Assembly (NCBI RefSeq): GCF_052857255.1
Contig: NC_135497.1
Coordinates: 546,883,531 to 546,947,530, forward strand
DNA length: 64,000 nucleotides
Origin: Amblyomma americanum
Taxonomy: Eukaryota > Arthropoda > Arachnida > Ixodida > Ixodidae
Reading direction: 5' to 3'
This document shows, piece by piece, positions 22,244-34,500 of this stretch. Positions within the stretch are counted from its first letter, which is position 1. Each line of letters starts with the position of its first letter. The position numbers and the translations under genes are program-made. The notes under the pieces were generated by a model that worked only from the letters and a program-made list of their open reading frames with translations, searched no databases and was not told the origin of the DNA.

Positions 22244-25200
22244 CACGTGACATGCCCACTTAGCCTGGCTTAAAAGGACGCCACGAACATCACTGCAACT
22301 ATTTGGCAGCGGTGCAGCGCACGGAGCAGAGCGTGATTTTTTTCATCTTGCGTTTCACAGGCGAAGCACCTGACCACTGACCAAGTGCCTGCGGTACAGC
22401 TGCATTAAGATACAGCGGCTTCGTTCTGATGCGCCGGTGAATTGGCGGGATTTTTGAAACCACGTGACATGCCCACTTAGCCTGGCTTAAAAGGACTCCA
22501 CGAACATCGCTGCAACTATTTGGCAGCGGTGCAGCGCACGGAGCAGAGCGTGCTTTTTTCACCTTGCGTTTCACAGGCGAAGCGCCCGACCGCTGACCTA
22601 GTGCCTGCGGTACAGCTGCATTAAGATACAGCGGCTTCGTCCTGACGCGCCGGCGAATTGGCGGGATTTTTGAAACCACGTGACATGCCCACTTAGCCTG
22701 GCCTAAAAGGACGCCACGAACATCGCTGCAACTATTTGGCAGCGGTGCAGCGCACGGAGCAGAGCGTGATTTTTTCACCTTGCGTTTCACAGGCGAAGCG
22801 GCCCGACCGCTGACCAAGTGCCTGCGGTACAGCTGCATTAAGATACAGTGGCTTCGTCCTCATGCGCCGGTGAATTGGCGGGATTTTTGAAACCACGTGA
22901 CATGCCCACTTAGCCTGGCTTAAAAGGACGCCACGAACATCACTGCAACTATTTGGCAGCGGTGCAGCGCACGGAGCAGAGCGTGATTTTTTTCATCTTG
23001 CGTTTCACAGGCGAAGCACCTGACCACTGACCAAGTGCCTGCGGTACAGCTGCATTAAGATACAGCGGCTTCGTTCTGATGCGCCGGTGAATTGGCGGGA
23101 TTTTTGAAACCACGTGACATGCCCACTTAGCCTGGCTTAAAAGGACTCCACGAACATCGCTGCAACTATTTGGCAGCGGTGCAGCGCACGGAGCAGAGCG
23201 TGCTTTTTTCACCTTGCGTTTCACAGGCGAAGCGCCCGACCGCTGACCTAGTGCCTGCGGTACAGCTGCATTAAGATACAGCGGCTTCGTCCTGACGCGC
23301 CGGCGAATTGGCGGGATTTTTGAAACCACGTGACATGCCCACTTAGCCTGGCTTAAAAGGACGCCACGAACATCGCTGCAACTATTTGGCAGCGGTGCAG
23401 CGCACGGAGCAGAGCGTGATTTTTTTCACCTTGCGTTTCACAGGCGAAGCGCCCGACCGCTGACCAAGTGCCTGCGGTACAGCTGCATTAAGATACAGCG
23501 GCTTCGTCCTGATGCGCCGGTGAATTGGCGGGATTTTTGAAACCACGTGACATGCCCACTTAGCCTGGCTTAAAAGGACTCCACGAACATCGCTGCAACT
23601 ATTTTGCAGCGGTGCAGCGCACGGAGCAGAGCGTGCTTTTTTCACCTTGCGTTTCACAGGCGAAGCCCCCGACCGCTGACCAAGTGCCTGCGGTACAGCT
23701 GCATTAAGATACAGCGGCTTCGTCCTGATGCGCCGGTGAATTGGCGGGATTTTTGAAACCACGTGACATGCCCACTTAGCCTGGCTTAAAAGGACGCCAC
23801 GAACATCACTGCAACTATTTGGCAGCGGTGCAGCGCACGGAGCAGAGCGTGATTTTTTTCATCTTGCGTTTCACAGGCGAAGCACCTGACCACTGACCAA
23901 GTGCCTGCGGTACAGCTGCATTAAGATACAGCGGCTTCGTTCTGATGCGCCGGTGAATTGGCGGGATTTTTGAAACCACGTGACATGCCCACTTAGCCTG
24001 GCTTAAAAGGACGCCACGAACATCGCTGCAACTATTTGGCAGCTGTGCAGCGCACGGAGCAGAGCGTGATTTTTTTCATCTTGCGTTTCACAGGCGAAGC
24101 ACCTGACCACTGACCAAGTGCCTGCGGTACAGCTGCATTAAGATACAGCGGCTTCGTCCTGATGCGCCGGTGAATTGGCGGGATTTTTGAAACCACGTGA
24201 CATGCCCACTTAGCCTGGCTTAAAAGCACGCCACGAACATCGCTGCAACTATTTGGCAGCGGTGCAGCACACGGAGCAGAGCGTGCTTTTTTCACCTTGC
24301 GTTTCACAGGTGAAGCGGCCCGACCGCTGACCAAGTGCCTGCGGTACAGCTGCATTAAGATACAGTGGCTTCGTCCTCATGCGCCGGTGAATTGGCGGGA
24401 TTTTTGAAACCACGTGACATGCCCACTTAGCCTGGCTTAAAAGGACGCCACGAACATCGCTGCAACTATTTGGCAGCTGTGCAGCGCACGGAGCAGAGCG
24501 TGATTTTTTCACCTTGCGTTTCACAGGCGAAGCGCCCGACCGCTGACCTAGTGCCTGCGGTACAGCTGCATTAAGAGACAGCGGCTTCGTCCTGACGCGC
24601 CGGCGAATTGGCGGGATTTTTGAAACCACGTGACATGCCCACTTAGCCTGGCCTAAAAGGACGCCACGAACATCGCTGCAACTATTTGGCAGCGGTGCAG
24701 CGCACGGAGCAGAGCGTGATTTTTTCACCTTGCGTTTCACAGGCGAAGCGGCCCGACCGCTGACCAAGTGCCTGCGGTACAGCTGCATTAAGATACAGTG
24801 GCTTCGTCCTCATGCGCCGGTGAATTGGCGGGATTTTTGAAACCACGTGACATGCCCACTTAGCCTGGCTTAAAAGGACGCCACGAACATCACTGCAACT
24901 ATTTGGCAGCGGTGCAGCGCACGGAGCAGAGCGTGATTTTTTTCATCTTGCGTTTCACAGGCGAAGCACCTGACCACTGACCAAGTGCCTGCGGTACAGC
25001 TGCATTAAGATACAGCGGCTTCGTTCTGATGCGCCGGTGAATTGGCGGGATTTTTGAAACCACGTGACATGCCCACTTAGCCTGGCTTAAAAGGACTCCA
25101 CGAACATCGCTGCAACTATTTGGCAGCGGTGCAGCGCACGGAGCAGAGCGTGCTTTTTTCACCTTGCGTTTCACAGGCGAAGCGCCCGACCGCTGACCTA

Positions 25201-25297
25201 GTGCCTGCGGTACAGCTGCATTAAGATACAGCGGCTTCGTCCTGACGCGCCGGCGAATTGGCGGGATTTTTGAAACCACGTGACATGCCCACTTAGC
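22244..25297. repeat. Satellite B, rearranged trimer territory
   Basis: Phase points 22244, 22894 and 23544 are 650 bp apart. The first two units share a CATCACTGC monomer with CGTTCTGATG and a GACTCCACG monomer ending in CCTGACGCGCCGGCG; then the third position differs (GCCTAAAAGG versus GCTTAAAAGG with T7). At 24194-24844 the GCAGCACACGG / CCTGACGCGCCGGCG / GCCTAAAAGG trio of 19232-19861 reappears (offset 4983, 23 monomers). The same monomer types are thus shuffled in blocks of two to four with the register kept. Confidence 0.8.
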
Positions 25298-28200
25298 CTG
25301 GCTTAAAAGGACGCCACGAACATCGCTGCAACTATTTGGCAGCGGTGCAGCACACGGAGCAGAGCGTGCTTTTTTCACCTTGCGTTTCACAGGTGAAGCG
25401 GCCCGACCGCTGACCAAGTGCCTGCGGTACAGCTGCATTAAGATACAGTGGCTTCGTCCTCATGCGCCGGTGAATTGGCGGGATTTTTGAAACCACGTGA
25501 CATGCCCACTTAGCCTGGCTTAAAAGGACGCCACGAACATCGCTGCAACTATTTGGCAGCTGTGCAGCGCACGGAGCAGAGCGTGATTTTTTCACCTTGC
25601 GTTTCACAGGCGAAGCGCCCGACCGCTGACCTAGTGCCTGCGGTACAGCTGCATTAAGATACAGCGGCTTCGTCCTGACGCGCCGGCGAATTGGCGGGAT
25701 TTTTGAAACCACGTGACATGCCCACTTAGCCTGGCCTAAAAGGACGCCACGAACATCGCTGCAACTATTTGGCAGCGGTGCAGCGCACGGAGCAGAGCGT
25801 GATTTTTTCACCTTGCGTTTCACAGGCGAAGCGGCCCGACCGCTGACCAAGTGCCTGCGGTACAGCTGCATTAAGATACAGTGGCTTCGTCCTCATGCGC
25901 CGGTGAATTGGCGGGATTTTTGAAACCACGTGACATGCCCACTTAGCCTGGCTTAAAAGGACGCCACGAACATCGCTGCAACTATTTGGCAGCGGTGCAG
26001 CGCACGGAGCAGAGCGTGATTTTTTTCACCTTGCGTTTCACAGGCGAAGCGCCCGACCGCTGACCAAGTGCCTGCGGTACAGCTGCATTAAGATACAGCG
26101 GCTTCGTCCTGATGCGCCGGTGAATTGGCGGGATTTTTGAAACCACGTGACATGCCCACTTAGCCTGGCTTAAAAGGACTCCACGAACATCGCTGCAACT
26201 ATTTGGCAGCGGTGCAGCGCACGGAGCAGAGCGTGCTTTTTTCACCTTGCGTTTCACAGGCGAAGCCCCCGACCGCTGACCAAGTGCCTGCGGTACAGCT
26301 GCATTAAGATACAGCGGCTTCGTCCTGATGCGCCGGTGAATTGGCGGGATTTTTGAAACCACGTGACATGCCCACTTAGCCTGGCTTAAAAGGACGCCAC
26401 GAACATCACTGCAACTATTTGGCAGCGGTGCAGCGCACGGAGCAGAGCGTGATTTTTTTCATCTTGCGTTTCACAGGCGAAGCACCTGACCACTGACCAA
26501 GTGCCTGCGGTACAGCTGCATTAAGATACAGCGGCTTCGTCCTGATGCGCCGGTGAATTGGCGGGATTTTTGAAACCACGTGACATGCCCACTTAGCCTG
26601 GCTTAAAAGGACGCCACGAACATCGCTGCAACTATTTGGCAGCGGTGCAGCGCACGGAGCAGAGCGTGATTTTTTTCACCTTGCGTTTCACAGGCGAAGC
26701 GCCCGACCGCTGACCAAGTGCCTGCGGTACAGCTGCATTAAGATACAGCGGCTTCGTCCTGATGCGCCGGTGAATTGGCGGGATTTTTGAAACCACGTGA
26801 CATGCCCACTTAGCCTGGCTTAAAAGGACTCCACGAACATCGCTGCAACTATTTGGCAGCGGTGCAGCGCACGGAGCAGAGCGTGCTTTTTTCACCTTGC
26901 GTTTCACAGGCGAAGCCCCCGACCGCTGACCAAGTGCCTGCGGTACAGCTGCATTAAGATACAGCGGCTTCGTCCTGATGCGCCGGTGAATTGGCGGGAT
27001 TTTTGAAACCACGTGACATGCCCACTTAGCCTGGCTTAAAAGGACGCCACGAACATCACTGCAACTATTTGGCAGCGGTGCAGCGCACGGAGCAGAGCGT
27101 GATTTTTTTCATCTTGCGTTTCACAGGCGAAGCACCTGACCACTGACCAAGTGCCTGCGGTACAGCTGCATTAAGATACAGCGGCTTCGTCCTGATGCGC
27201 CGGTGAATTGGCGGGATTTTTGAAACCACGTGACATGCCCACTTAGCCTGGCTTAAAAGCACGCCACGAACATCGCTGCAACTATTTGGCAGCGGTGCAG
27301 CACACGGAGCAGAGCGTGCTTTTTTCACCTTGCGTTTCACAGGCGAAGCCCCCGACCGCTGACCAAGTGCCTGCGGTACAGCTGCATTAAGATACAGCGG
27401 CTTCGTCCTGATGCGCCGGTGAATTGGCGGGATTTTTGAAACCACGTGACATGCCCACTTAGCCTGGCTTAGAAGGACGCCACGAACATCGCTGAAACTA
27501 TTTGGCAGCGGTGCAGCGCAAGGAGCATAGCGTGATTTTTTTCACCTTGCGTTTCACAGGCGAAGCACCTGACACTGACCAAGCGCCTGCAGTACAGCTG
27601 CATTAAGATACAGCGGATTCGTTTTGATGCACTGGTGAATTGGCGGGATTTTTGAAACCACGTGACATGCCCACTTGGCCTGGCTTAAAAGGACGCCACG
27701 AACATCGCTGCAACTATTAGGCAGCGGTGCAGCGCACGGAGCAGAGCGTGCTTTTTTCACCTTGCGTTTCACAGGTGAAGCGGCCCGACCGCTGACCAAG
27801 TGCCTGCGGTACAGCTGCATTAAGATACAGTGGCTTCGTCCTCATGCGCCGGTGAATTGGCGGGATTTTTGAAACCACGTGACATGCCCACTTAGCCTGG
27901 CTTAAAAGGACGCCACGAACATCGCTGCAACTATTTGGCAGCTGTGCAGCGCACGGAGCAGAGCGTGATTTTTTCACCTTGCGTTTCACAGGCGAAGCGC
28001 CCGACCGCTGACCTAGTGCCTGCGGTACAGCTGCATTAAGATACAGCGGCTTCGTCCTGACGCGCCGGCGAATTGGCGGGATTTTTGAAACCACGTGACA
28101 TGCCCACTTAGCCTGGCCTAAAAGGACGCCACGAACATCGCTGCAACTATTTGGCAGCGGTGCAGCGCACGGAGCAGAGCGTGATTTTTTCACCTTGCGT

Positions 28201-28355
28201 TACACAGGCGAAGCGGCCCGACCGCTGACCAAGTGCCTGCGGTACAGCTGCATTAAGATACAGTGGCTTCGTCCTCATGCGCCGGTGAATTGGCGGGATT
28301 TTTGAAACCACGTGACATGCCCACTTAGCCTGGCTTAAAAGGACGCCACGAACAT
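25298..28355. repeat. Satellite B 14-monomer block, copy 2
   Basis: The second copy of 19232-22290 at offset 6066. Differences I noticed include the C deletion giving ACCTGACACTGACC near 27571, GTGC instead of GTGA before the T run near 27750, and TTACACAGG near 28200. The block follows directly on related trimers at 24194-25297 and leads into another 650-bp trimer at 28309-28958. Confidence 0.85.
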
Positions 28356-30692
28356 CGCTGCAACTATTTGGCAGCGGTGCAGCGCACGGAGCAGAGCGTG
28401 ATTTTTTTCACCTTGCGTTTCACAGGCGAAGCGCCCGACCGCTGACCAAGTGCCTGCGGTACAGCTGCATTAAGATACAGCGGCTTCGTCCTGATGCGCC
28501 GGTGAATTGGCGGGATTTTTGAAACCACGTGACATGCCCACTTAGCCTGGCTTAAAAGGACTCCACGAACATCGCTGCAACTATTTGGCAGCGGTGCAGC
28601 GCACGGAGCAGAGCGTGCTTTTTTCACCTTGCGTTTCACAGGCGAAGCCCCCGACCGCTGACCAAGTGCCTGCGGTACAGCTGCATTAAGATACAGCGGC
28701 TTCGTCCTGATGCGCCGGTGAATTGGCGGGATTTTTGAAACCACGTGACATGCCCACTTAGCCTGGCTTAAAAGGACGCCACGAACATCACTGCAACTAT
28801 TTGGCAGCGGTGCAGCGCACGGAGCAGAGCGTGATTTTTTTCATCTTGCGTTTCACAGGCGAAGCACCTGACCACTGACCAAGTGCCTGCGGTACAGCTG
28901 CATTAAGATACAGCGGCTTCGTCCTGATGCGCCGGTGAATTGGCGGGATTTTTGAAACCACGTGACATGCCCACTTAGCCTGGCTTAAAAGGACGCCACG
29001 AACATCGCTGCAACTATTTGGCAGCGGTGCAGCGCACGGAGCAGAGCGTGATTTTTTTCACCTTGCGTTTCACAGGCGAAGCGCCCGACCGCTGACCAAG
29101 TGCCTGCGGTACAGCTGCATTAAGATACAGCGGCTTCGTCCTGATGCGCCGGTGAATTGGCGGGATTTTTGAAACCACGTGACATGCCCACTTAGCCTGG
29201 CTTAAAAGGACGCCACGAACATCACTGCAACTATTTGGCAGCGGTGCAGCGCACGGAGCAGAGCGTGATTTTTTTCATCTTGCGTTTCACAGGCGAAGCA
29301 CCTGACCACTGACCAAGTGCCTGCGGTACAGCTGCATTAAGATACAGCGGCTTCGTCCTGATGCGCCGGTGAATTGGCGGGATTTTTGAAACCACGTGAC
29401 ATGCCCACTTAGCCTGGCTTAAAAGCACGCCACGAACATCGCTGCAACTATTTGGCAGCGGTGCAGCACACGGAGCAGAGCGTGCTTTTTTCACCTTGCG
29501 TTTCACAGGCGAAGCCCCCGACCGCTGACCAAGTGCCTGCGGTACAGCTGCATTAAGATACAGCGGCTTCGTCCTGATGCGCCGGTGAATTGGCGGGATT
29601 TTTGAAACCACGTGACATGCCCACTTAGCCTGGCTTAGAAGGACGCCACGAACATCGCTGAAACTATTTGGCAGCGGTGCAGCGCAAGGAGCATAGCGTG
29701 ATTTTTTTCACCTTGCGTTTCACAGGCGAAGCGCCCGACCGCTGACCAAGCGCCTGCAGTACAGCTGCATTAAGATACAGCGGATTCGTTTTGATGCACT
29801 GGTGAATTGGCGGGATTTTTGAAACCACGTGACATGCCCACTTGGCCTGGCTTAAAAGGACGCCACGAACATCGCTGCAACTATTAGGCAGCGGTGCAGC
29901 GCACGGAGCAGAGCGTGATTTTTTCACCTTGCGTTTCACATGCGAAGCGGCCCGACCGCTGACCAAGTGCCTGCGGTACAGCTGCATTAAGATACAGTGG
30001 CTTCGTCCTAATGCGCCGGTGAATTGGTGGGATTTTTGAAACCACGTGACATGCCCACTTAGCCTGGCTTAAAAGGACGCCACGAACATCGCTGCAACTA
30101 TTTGGCAGCTGTGCAGCGCACGGAGCAGAGCGTGATTTTTTCACCTTGCGTTTCACAGGCGAAGCGCCCGACCGCTGACCTAGTGCCTGCGGTACAGCTG
30201 CATTAAGATACAGCGGCTTCGTCCTGACGCGCCGGCGAATTGGCGGGATTTTTGAAACCACGTGACATGCCCACTTAGCCTGGCCTAAAAGGACGCCACG
30301 AACATCGCTGCAACTATTTGGCAGCGGTGCAGCGCACGGAGCAGAGCGTGATTTTTTCACCTTGCGTTTCACAGGCGAAGCGGCCCGACCGCTGACCAAG
30401 TGCCTGCGGTACAGCTGCATTAAGATACAGTGGCTTCGTCCTCATGCGCCGGTGAATTGGCGGGATTTTTGAAACCACGTGACATGCCCACTTAGCCTGG
30501 CTTAAAAGGACTCCACGAACATCGCTGCAACTATTTGGCAGCGGTGCAGCGCACGGAGCAGAGCGTGCTTTTTTCACCTTGCGTTTCACAGGCGAAGCGC
30601 CCGACCGCTGACCTAGTGCCTGCGGTACAGCTGCATTAAGATACAGCGGCTTCGTCCTGACGCGCCGGCGAATTGGCGGGATTTTTGAAACC
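28356..30692. repeat. Satellite B trimers and a third copy of a six-monomer segment
   Basis: One 650-bp trimer (28309-28958) is followed by a type-one monomer. Then from about 29176 to 30500 six monomers match 20944-22270 at a constant offset of 8232 bp (38 monomers), including the GGAGCATAGCG and CTATTAGGCAGC types. Private changes here are TTCACATGCGAAGCGG near 29940 and GAATTGGTGGG near 30024. At 30,500 the segment turns into a GACTCCACG monomer instead of the CATCACTGC monomer of the first copy. Confidence 0.8.
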
Positions 30693-31550
30693 ACGTGACA
30701 TGCCCACTTAGCCTGGCCTAAAAGGACGCCACGAACATCGCTGCAACTATTTGGCAGCGGTGCAGCGCACGGAGCAGAGCGTGATTTTTTTCATCTTGCG
30801 TTTCACAGGCGAAGCACCTGACCACTGACCAAGTGCCTGCGGTACAGCTGCATTAAGATACAGCGGCTTCGTCCTGATGCGCCGGTGAATTGGCGGGATT
30901 TTTGAAACCACGTGACATGCCCACTTAGCCTGGCTTAAAAGGACGCCACGAACATCGCTGCAACTATTTGGCAGCTGTGCAGCGCACGGAGCAGAGCGTG
31001 ATTTTTTTCACCTTGCGTTTCACAGGCGAAGCGCCCGACCGCTGACCAAGTGCCTGCGGTACAGCTGCATTAAGATACAGCGGCTTCGTCCTGATGCGCC
31101 GGTGAATTGGCGGGATTTTTGAAACCACGTGACATGCCCACTTAGCCTGGCTTAAAAGGACTCCACGAACATCGCTGCAACTATTTGGCAGCGGTGCAGC
31201 GCACGGAGCAGAGCGTGCTTTTTTTCACCTTGCGTTTCACAGGCGAAGCCCCCGACCGCTGACCAAGTACAGCTGCATTAAGATACAGCGGCTTCGTCCT
31301 GATGCGCCGGTGAATTGGCGGGATTTTTGAAACCACGTGACATGCCCACTTAGCCTGGCTTAAAAGGACGCCACGAACATCACTGCAACTATTTGGCAGC
31401 GGTGCAGCGCACGGAGCAGAGCGTGATTTTTTTCGACTTGCGTTTCACAGGCGAAGCACCTGACCACTGACCAAGTGCCTGCGGTACAGCTGCATTAAGA
31501 TACAGCGGCTTCGTTCTGATGCGCCGGTGAATTGACGGGATTTTTGAAAC
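30693..31550. repeat. Satellite B transition zone with a 208-bp monomer
   Basis: The phase interval 31126-31334 is only 208 bp. GACCAAG is joined to TACAGCTGC, a 9-bp loss of TGCCTGCGG, combined with one extra T in the T run. The deleted stretch is flanked by similar bases, consistent with slippage. Immediately after this point the trimer pattern stops, and monomers with ATTGACGGG, TGCCTACTTAGCC and GGCAAAGCGCC begin. This is the border between the homogeneous and the diverged part of the array. Confidence 0.75.
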
Positions 31551-34500
31551 CACGTGACATGCCTACTTAGCCTGGCTTAGAAGGACGCCACGAACATAGC
31601 TGAAACTATTTGGCAGCGGTGCAGCGCACGGAGCATAGCGTGATTTTTTTCACCTTGCGTTTCACAGGCAAAGCGCCCGACCGCTCACCAAGAGCCTGCG
31701 GTACAGCCGCATTAAGATACAGCGGCTTCGTTTTGATGCGCTGGTGAATTGGCGGGATTTTTGAAACCACGTGACATGCCCACTTAGCCTGGCTTAAAAG
31801 GACGCCACGAACATCGCTGCAACTATTTGGCAGCGGTGCAGCGCACGGAGCGGAGCGTGATTTTTTCACCTTGCATTTCACAAGCGAAACGCTCGACCGC
31901 TGGCCAAGTGCCTGCGGTACAGCTGCATTAAGATACAGCGGCTTCGTCCTGATGCGCCGGTAAATTGGCGGGATTTTTGAAACCACGTGACATGCGCGCT
32001 TAGCCTGGCTTAAAAGGACGCAACGAACATCGCTGCAACTATTTGGCAGCGGTGCAGCGCACGGAGCAGAGCGTGATTTTTTTCACCTTGCGTTTCACAG
32101 GCGAAGCGCCCGACCGCTGACAAAGTGCCTGCGGTACAGCTTCATTAAGGTATAGCGGCTTCGTCCTGATGCGCCGGAGAATAAGCGGGATTTTTGAAAC
32201 CACGTGACATGCCCGCTTAGTCTGGCTTAGAAGGACGCCACGAACATCGCTGGAATTATTTGGCAGCGGTGCAGCGCATGGAGCAGAGCGTGATTTTTTC
32301 CACCTTGCGTTTCACAGGTGAAGAAGCGCCCGACCGCTGACAAAGTGCCTGCGGTACAGCTTCATTAAGGTATAGCGGCTTCGTCCTGATGCGCCGGAGA
32401 ATTAGCGGGATTTTTGAAACCACGTGACATGCCCGCTTAGTCTGGATTAGAAGGACGCCACGAACATCGCTGGAATTATTTGGCAGCGGTGCAGCGCATG
32501 GAGCAGAGCGTGATTTTTTTCACCTTGCGTTTCACAGGCGAAGAAGCGCCCGACCGCTGACCAAGTGCCTGCGGTAGAGCTGCATTAAGATACAGCGGCT
32601 TCGTCCTGATGCGCCGGTGAATTGGCCGGATTTTTGAAACCACGTGACATGCCCACTTAGCCTGGCTTAAAAAGACGCCACGAACATCGCTGCAACTATT
32701 TGGCAGCTGTGCAGCGCACGGAGCAGAGCGTGATTTTTTCACCTTGCGTTTCACAGGCGAAGCGCCCGACCGCTGACCAAGTGCCTGCGGTACAGCTGCA
32801 TTAAGATACACCGACTTCGTCCTGATGCGCCGGTGAATTGGCGGGATTTTTGAAACCACGTGACATGCCCACTTAGCCTGGCTTAAAAGGACGCCACGAA
32901 CATCGCTGCAACTATTTGGCAGCTGTGCAGCGCACGGAGCAGAGCGTGATTTTTTCCCCTTGCGTTTCACAGGCGAAGCGCCCGACCGCTGACCAAGCGC
33001 CTGCAGTACAGCTGCATTAAGATACAGCGGATTCGTTTTGATGCACTGGTGAATTGGCGGGATTTTTGAAACCACGTGACATGCCCACTTGGCCTGGCTT
33101 AAAAGGACGCCACGAACATCGCTGCAACTATTAGGCAGCGGTGCAGCGCACGGAGCAGAGCGTGATTTTTTCACCTTGCGTTTCACAGGCGAAGCGGCCC
33201 GACCGCTGACCAAGTGCCTGCGGTACAGCTGCATTAAGATACAGTGGCTTCGTCCTCATGCGCCGGTGAATTGGCGGGATTTTTGAAACCACGTGACATG
33301 CCCACTTAGCCTGGCTTAAAAGGACGCCACGAACATCGCTGCAACTATTTGGCAGCTGTGCAGCGCACGGAGCAGAGCGTGATTTTTTCACCTTGCGTTT
33401 CACAGGCGAAGCGCCCGACCGCTGACCTAGTGCCTGCGGTACAGCTGCATTAAGATACAGCGGCTTCGTCCTGACGCGCCGGCGAATTGGCGGGATTTTT
33501 GAAACCACGTGACATGCCCACTTAGCCTGGCCTAAAAGGACGCCACGAACATCGCTGCAACTATTTGGCAGCGGTGCAGCGCACGGAGCAGAGCGTGATT
33601 TTTTCACCTTGCGTTTCACAGGCGAAGCGGCCCGACCGCTGACCAAGTGCCTGCGGTACAGCTGCATTAAGATACAGTGGCTTCGTCCTCATGCGCCGGT
33701 GAATTGGCGGGATTTTTGAAACCACGTGACATGCCCACTTAGCCTGGCTTAAAAGGACGCCACGAACATCGCTGCAACTATTTGGCAGCTGTGCAGCGCA
33801 CGGAGCAGAGCGTGATTTTTTCACCTTGCGTTTCACAGCCGAAGCGCCCGACCGCTGACCAAGTGCCTGCGGTACAGCTGCATTAAGATACAGCGGCTTC
33901 GTCCTGATGCGCCGGTGAATTGGCGGGATTTTTGAAACCACGTGACATGCCCACTTAGCCTGGCTTAAAAGGACTCCACGAACATCGCTGCAACTATTTG
34001 GCAGCGGTGCAGCGCACGGAGCAGAGCGTGCTTTTTTCACCTTGCGTTTCACAGGCGAAGCCCCCGACCGCTGAGCAAGTGCCTGCGGTACAGCTGCATT
34101 AAGATACAGCGGCTTCGTCCTGATGCGCCGGTGAATTGGCGGGATTTTTGAAACCACGTGACATGCCCACTTAGCCTGGCTTAAAAGGACGCCACGAACA
34201 TCACTGCAACTATTTGGCAGCGGTGCAGCGCACGGAGCAGAGCGTGATTTTTTTCACCTTGCGTTTCACAGGCGAAGCACCTGACCACTGACCAAGTGCC
34301 TGCGGTACAGCTGCATTAAGATACAGCGGCTTCGTTCTGATGCGCCGGTGAATTGACGGGATTTTTGAAACCACGTGACATGCCTACTTAGCCTGGCTTA
34401 GAAGGACGCCACGAACATAGCTGAAACTATTTGGCAGCGGTGCAGCGCACGGAGCATAGCGTGATTTTTTTCACCTTGCGTTTCACAGGCAAAGCGCCCG

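Larger units (their letters stand above)
19232..22290. repeat. Satellite B 14-monomer block, copy 1
   Basis: The phase points 19428 through 22244 match 25494 through 28309 with offset 6066, falling to 6065 after a single C deletion near 27571 in the second copy. The block contains, in order, a GCAGCACACGG monomer, a CCTGACGCGCCGGCG monomer, a GCCTAAAAGG/CAGTGGC monomer, two copies of the 650-bp trimer, an AAGCACGCC monomer, the GCTGAAAC/GGAGCATAGCG/TTTTGATGCACTGG monomer, the CTTGGCCTGG/CTATTAGGCAGC monomer and a repeat of the CCTGACGCGCCGGCG pair. The copies part near 22290, where this one has CATCACTGC and the other CATCGCTGC. The left edge is the N gap, so the true left end is unknown. Confidence 0.85.
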
